From the NCBI RefSeq assembly GCF_016899955.1, contig NZ_JACJJL010000008.1, positions 62,001-126,000 of the forward strand: a DNA stretch of 64,000 nucleotides. The letters are read 5' to 3'. Below the pieces are notes generated by a model that worked only from the letters and a program-made list of their open reading frames with translations, was not told where the DNA came from and did not search any database. Both the position numbers and the translations under genes were made by a program. Below, in pieces: positions 61,401-64,000 of the stretch. Each line of letters opens with the position of its first letter. Position 1 is the first letter of the stretch. This DNA comes from Marseilla massiliensis. GTDB lineage: Bacteria > Bacteroidota > Bacteroidia > Bacteroidales > Bacteroidaceae.

Positions 61401-62715
61401 CGGTCAATGGGAAACAATAGAACGACAGGCTGTTCGTATAATCACGCCGGAAACACCCTTGGAGGATACTGAAAACAAGAGTACATCCGAACAGAAAGCG
61501 GCTTCACTCTCTTTCGAAGTTTCCGGAACCGGACAGGACGAAACACTCTTCGATGAATGGGCGACATGGTTGTTGTCCCCGTCTGTCAGTGATACGGAAA
61601 AATCACAGATATTACGCCATTATGCCCGCTGGCAACCGGAACTGCTCTGGAAACTGGTACGGTATTCGACCGTCAGTACTCCCGGCAGGAGGCATGTCGC
61701 TTCCGCTCAATGGAGTGAATGGCTTGGTGTTGAAGATTGGCAGGAAATGATTTCCGGCATGTCTCTCTCTCTGGGAGACACCTTGGGCCGGACAGTCGGA
61801 ACGGTTTCGGAAAAATACGGAATAGAAAATAAAGTACTTGCTGAAGGACTGGTACGGTTTGTGGCTTCTTATCCTATAGAACGCATCCGTTACGGCAACG
61901 CTTCGGACATCGTCAAGAGGTATCTGGAGAATGTCATTGCCCTTTCATGGGAAAACGGAAGGCCGGAGTACATCCGTGAACGGTCCACCGGCACAGGAGT
62001 CGAAGGCAGGTCGGAACAGAAAGAACCGGAAGAAGAAAAACAGACGGAACCACCACGACCTGCCGAAAGGAAAACCGCACTGGAAGCGGTTGTCAAGCTC
62101 GTGGAAGAGGAACTGCACCTGACCGATGCGGAACAGGCGTTGGAAGAGGCCCTACAGCCGGAATACATCGAAGTGCCGAATGCCGGACTGTGCCTGCTGG
62201 CTGTTTGGTTCACGCGCCTGTTCGGAATGCTTGGCTTGCTGGAAGAAAAAGAAGACGGCAAGAAAGACCTGAAGGATACCGAAGCCCGGATCCGCGCCAT
62301 CTTTATCCTGCAACGGATTGTTACGGGAGAGCCCCGTGAATACAAGGAACAGGAACTGGCATTCAACCGCATTCTTACCGGATGCCCGTTCTATGTGCCT
62401 TTACCGAAAACATTGACCCTGACCAGTCAGGAAATACAGACCGTAGAATCCATGCTTTCGGGAGTGAAGTCGAACTGGGACAAGCTGAAGAACACCTCGG
62501 TAAAAGGTTTCCAGCATAGTTTCATCGAACGTCCGGGCAAACTGGAACAGCGTGAGGACAAATGGGTGCTGTATGTGGAAAACCGTTCCTACGACATCCT
62601 GCTGGATACCCTGTCGTGGTCATATCGACAGATACGGTTGCCGTGGCTCAAGAAGAAAATCAATGTCATCTGGCGTGACAAGGAAGAATTTGACTTTGAG
62701 AATTATAACAATTAA
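58468..62715 (+). CDS. eCIS tape-measure protein (CIS_TMP-like)
   Basis: A 1415-residue, mostly helical protein. The N-terminal DMETCLEIPTLELDLGSIPQ matches the conserved start of the contractile-injection-system tape-measure family (PF19268-type), and the C-terminal region ends KKINVIWRDKEEFDFENYNN. Such proteins are thought to set tube length. Several acidic and Ser/Thr-rich segments fill the middle. Immediately followed by the two cargo genes. Confidence 0.82.
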   Translation: MTVIDKISFRFRMADEMFARNLYADWDGFCRHCVTDILEEFFAAYDDMETCLEIPTLELDLGSIPQERFLEVFPVRFREELEKKFLSYKEILRTDIPESVSAGNARTRRFENLLHYLEHGFCLLEWERPDFDLYEELRKYMDMGYGNRLFPLMEHPHVLARLFTRLDSAQLEKLFFSAADGAGTDSFLSMLFSHEFSLGRYERQRLLSMILETVPQSVVRFIHVSHDSGRLDFMAELLENPHVRSIMATETEDHAEIGVPEYWYRLYGWLLEYYPFNGVPMFGDKPHFRIHLNRSLLTFIHKRNSPVYLSKVDMTMQFLLEVFGADYYLTVLDIIYHNQRLDKDGSPESGDSYVWELYYIMLQLSLIRTEQDTAGHTGRPTSDEKADEVFLSVQVPEALARNDGAFDRWLENTELPDGMKRRTLSQLIQDKPELLIRWLTGRPDRKYLSLLAALTGQTALMRLAGHVSLQLAETLAVLSDTVEKASASVMWLRNAGKDRVTNALKMAVWQGISMGAYPDSDSASARMRKLSGLFYKEITGRELPSDDDVYAGILEVAGMSVPKTTDITEERSRMDNQAGKIVTSLKTVLSDNSIPEQAKKIFVLQWFDIYRGKENELVSVLLSEKLSDTVFDLLDRTALRNLIMRLAGQVYSPEAGTDAIRFIGWLVQHIETVAVLVSRPVKDVWHSLFLSLASWDARTVSVSVNDAVVRLLSAVTGNDSNNIKTVLESLISRLLRIPDTAVTDNERTYHDSNTIRTLPDLEDNFLLSLLVRTWRYIRSEDRTSEWPASDVLYGNPTNTDTALHRIPEDDNPDRVALNETRTAFEQYVDDMTGLLGWLRDGTYTSALKSEVFRHYMNDSPKEAIRLLRETVALDEGTVELWAEIIGKDALLYLLGQSDSMLSERLFRTIGAINTVLSGNVLFTGGSEEWEQSVAKATLRMMTERVDMGIMNVEESVSLFLRHLHHILTGNREYTDADRGQWETIERQAVRIITPETPLEDTENKSTSEQKAASLSFEVSGTGQDETLFDEWATWLLSPSVSDTEKSQILRHYARWQPELLWKLVRYSTVSTPGRRHVASAQWSEWLGVEDWQEMISGMSLSLGDTLGRTVGTVSEKYGIENKVLAEGLVRFVASYPIERIRYGNASDIVKRYLENVIALSWENGRPEYIRERSTGTGVEGRSEQKEPEEEKQTEPPRPAERKTALEAVVKLVEEELHLTDAEQALEEALQPEYIEVPNAGLCLLAVWFTRLFGMLGLLEEKEDGKKDLKDTEARIRAIFILQRIVTGEPREYKEQELAFNRILTGCPFYVPLPKTLTLTSQEIQTVESMLSGVKSNWDKLKNTSVKGFQHSFIERPGKLEQREDKWVLYVENRSYDILLDTLSWSYRQIRLPWLKKKINVIWRDKEEFDFENYNN

Positions 62716-62727
62716 ATATATACCTAT

Positions 62728-63441
62728 ATGGAAGCGGAAAAAACCTATCAAAACAAAGTGGCGCGTACCATCCAGCAGAAGCGTAATGGTGAAGGCGCAT
62801 TGGAGTTTGCGGATAACCGCCCTGCCGGAATATTGCAGGCTATAAGTAAAAACAAATTAAATCATTTAACTCAATTTCAAGTGCCTACTTCAATTAATCA
62901 AAACCCAAAGCCTCAAGCGAGAATAATTACGAGTTATAATCCTCATGGAAACAATACACCATTAAGTCCGATTGATCGTCCTAGATGGCAAGAAGGATAT
63001 AGAAATGCTTATTTTAGATATAAATATAATACTGACAATCCTAACGATATGATAACTGATGTTACGGGATTAACTGCTCCAATTTGGGCCATGGAAATGG
63101 ATCATATCATACCCTGGAGCCAAATTCTAAAAACAATGTTAGATGATGGAAGGTACACTCTTAGAGAAGCTAGGTTATACTATCACGATGTGGATAATTT
63201 GCAAACCTTGAATAGTCATTCGAACCGAATAAAGTCGGACAATGATAGTCCAACATATTCTGTTCCAGATACAGATTTTCATTTGGGAACATTACCAAGA
63301 GAAACACTTAATAACGTAACGAAATTAATCTATGATATAAACAATACGTCTATTTTATTATCCTATGATTCAATAAATCTTGTAAAGGGAACATATATAA
63401 AAATAAATCAAGAAATTTTCGAATGCAGAAAAAGACTATAA
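62728..63441 (+). CDS. eCIS effector with shared leader and HNH nuclease domain
   Basis: A 237-residue probable toxin. Residues 1-40 carry RTIQQKRN (13-20) and DNRPAGILQA (29-38), the same module at the same positions as in the next protein. The C-terminal part has AMEMDHIIPWSQ (Asp125-His126) and DNLQTLNSHSNRIKSD (Asn157, His164, Asn166), an HNH-nuclease-like pattern. The base composition changes from host-like to AT-rich soon after the module (about 62845), suggesting a recently acquired toxin domain. Probably packaged in the tube and released in the target. Confidence 0.78.
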   Translation: MEAEKTYQNKVARTIQQKRNGEGALEFADNRPAGILQAISKNKLNHLTQFQVPTSINQNPKPQARIITSYNPHGNNTPLSPIDRPRWQEGYRNAYFRYKYNTDNPNDMITDVTGLTAPIWAMEMDHIIPWSQILKTMLDDGRYTLREARLYYHDVDNLQTLNSHSNRIKSDNDSPTYSVPDTDFHLGTLPRETLNNVTKLIYDINNTSILLSYDSINLVKGTYIKINQEIFECRKRL

Positions 63442-63999
63442 ATGAAAGAAGAATTGCAAAACAATATTAATATTCCACGAACTATTCAGTCAAAACATAA
63501 TCGCAAAGTAACATATGACTTTTTTGACAATCGCCCAAGTGGAATCCTTCAGGCCGTGGCAGAACCCGTACAACGGCTTGATGACGAAGAAGACGAACCG
63601 TTGCAGGGAAAATTCGTGCAACCCATACAGCGTGAAGAAGATGATGATGAAGCCCTACAGGGGAAATTCGAGCAGCCTGTACAGAAGAACGAGACAGGTA
63701 TGCCCGATAATCTGAAAGCGGGCATCGAAGACCTGTCCGGCTTCTCTATGGACGATGTGCGTGTGCATTACAATTCGGACAAACCGGCAACCGTACAGGC
63801 ATTGGCCTATACACAAGGGACGGACATCCATGTCGCTCCCGGCCAGGAGCAGCATCTGCCCCACGAGGCATGGCATGTAGCTCAGCAGATGGCAGGCCGT
63901 GTCGAACCGACCGCCGAAGTGGGCGGACTGCCCGTAAATGATAATGTGGACCTCGAACATGAGGCCGATGTGATGGGTGCAAAAGCAAACAGTTATTAA
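63442..63999 (+). CDS. eCIS-core (DUF4157) protein with shared leader
   Basis: A 185-residue protein. RTIQSKHN (13-20) and DNRPSGILQA (29-38) repeat the leader module; a linker with two LQGKF-x-QP-[IV]-Q units follows; and the eCIS-core/DUF4157 domain has HEAWHVAQQMAG (HExxH at 141-145) and LEHEADVMG. DUF4157 proteins are hallmark cargo or accessory proteins of eCIS. It ends soon after the core (KANSY, stop at 63997-63999), shorter than DUF4157 proteins with a toxin C terminus, so it may be a core-only form. The first ~90 bases are AT-rich, the rest not. Confidence 0.82.
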   Translation: MKEELQNNINIPRTIQSKHNRKVTYDFFDNRPSGILQAVAEPVQRLDDEEDEPLQGKFVQPIQREEDDDEALQGKFEQPVQKNETGMPDNLKAGIEDLSGFSMDDVRVHYNSDKPATVQALAYTQGTDIHVAPGQEQHLPHEAWHVAQQMAGRVEPTAEVGGLPVNDNVDLEHEADVMGAKANSY

Positions 64000-64000
64000 A

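Noticed and set aside
1-64000. tRNA, rRNA, CRISPR, insertion sequences, integrase or att sites
   Set aside because: No sequence or translated product in the window supports any of these by reading; transposase and integrase motifs were not seen.

Overview
The window looks like part of a large conjugative element (an integrative conjugative element or a conjugative plasmid) of a gut Bacteroidales bacterium (Bacteroides, Phocaeicola or Parabacteroides). The reasons are a CTnDOT-type tra gene order, a mobA-mobB-mobC transfer block, Bacteroides-type promoters (TTTG and TAnnTTTG boxes, no Shine-Dalgarno dependence), fimbrillin/Mfa-like lipoproteins and GLUG-repeat surface proteins. No integrase, attachment site, rRNA or tRNA was seen, so chromosome versus plasmid cannot be decided. 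All family names come from reading the translations; no database search was run.

Layout. 1-5.1 kb: small accessory genes of unknown function, a possible DUF4120 protein, a DUF3871/DUF932-like protein and a DUF1848 iron-sulfur protein. 5.1-16.35 kb (minus strand): the mating-pore operon from traE through traF, traG (VirB4), a traH-position gene, traI, traJ, traK, traL, traM, traN, traO, traP (primase) and traQ to a lysozyme. 16.7-17.6 kb: a SLOG/DUF1273 protein and a small unknown. 17.8-20.2 kb (minus): traD, two DUF3408 genes and a ParA-type ATPase. 20.2-20.87 kb: non-coding, with repeats, a promoter and a hairpin-rich probable oriT. 20.87-24.65 kb: mobA, mobB relaxase, mobC coupling protein. 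24.9-25.9 kb: small unknown genes. 26.7-36.0 kb: a DUF4099/DUF3945 protein, a DUF4099-like protein, topoisomerase III and a PRTRC cassette (E, ubiquitin-like C, F, B, ThiF/E1).

36.0-64.0 kb is all on the + strand. A membrane-embedded AraC regulator is followed by four direct repeats and a near-perfect Bacteroides promoter, then an OmpA-like/DUF3575 protein, an Mfa2-like lipoprotein, a fimbrillin and two paralogous fimbrillin-GLUG proteins. Next comes an extracellular contractile injection system (eCIS/BIS type): DUF4255 cap protein, sheath, two tubes, DUF5908, LysM hub, VgrG-like spike, PAAR tip, gp25, two gpJ-like baseplate proteins, a 1415-residue tape-measure protein and probable cargo. 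The AAA+ ATPase and any fibre genes expected for such a system are not seen and may lie past the right edge.

The signals I consider most novel are these. (1) Five diverged copies of a ~165-nt structured leader, each directly in front of a small accessory gene, with compensatory stem changes. (2) A shared N-terminal module, with identical spacing, on two adjacent eCIS cargo genes; the stretch between the two module copies is an AT-rich HNH-nuclease cassette, which suggests cargo swapping by recombination. (3) An AT-rich deaminase-like gene inserted between the PAAR tip and gp25. (4) A common upstream motif at three transfer/maintenance operons. (5) A 20-bp repeat array between the AraC gene and the adhesin/eCIS block. 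(6) A T6 run joining two frames at the start of PRTRC protein F.
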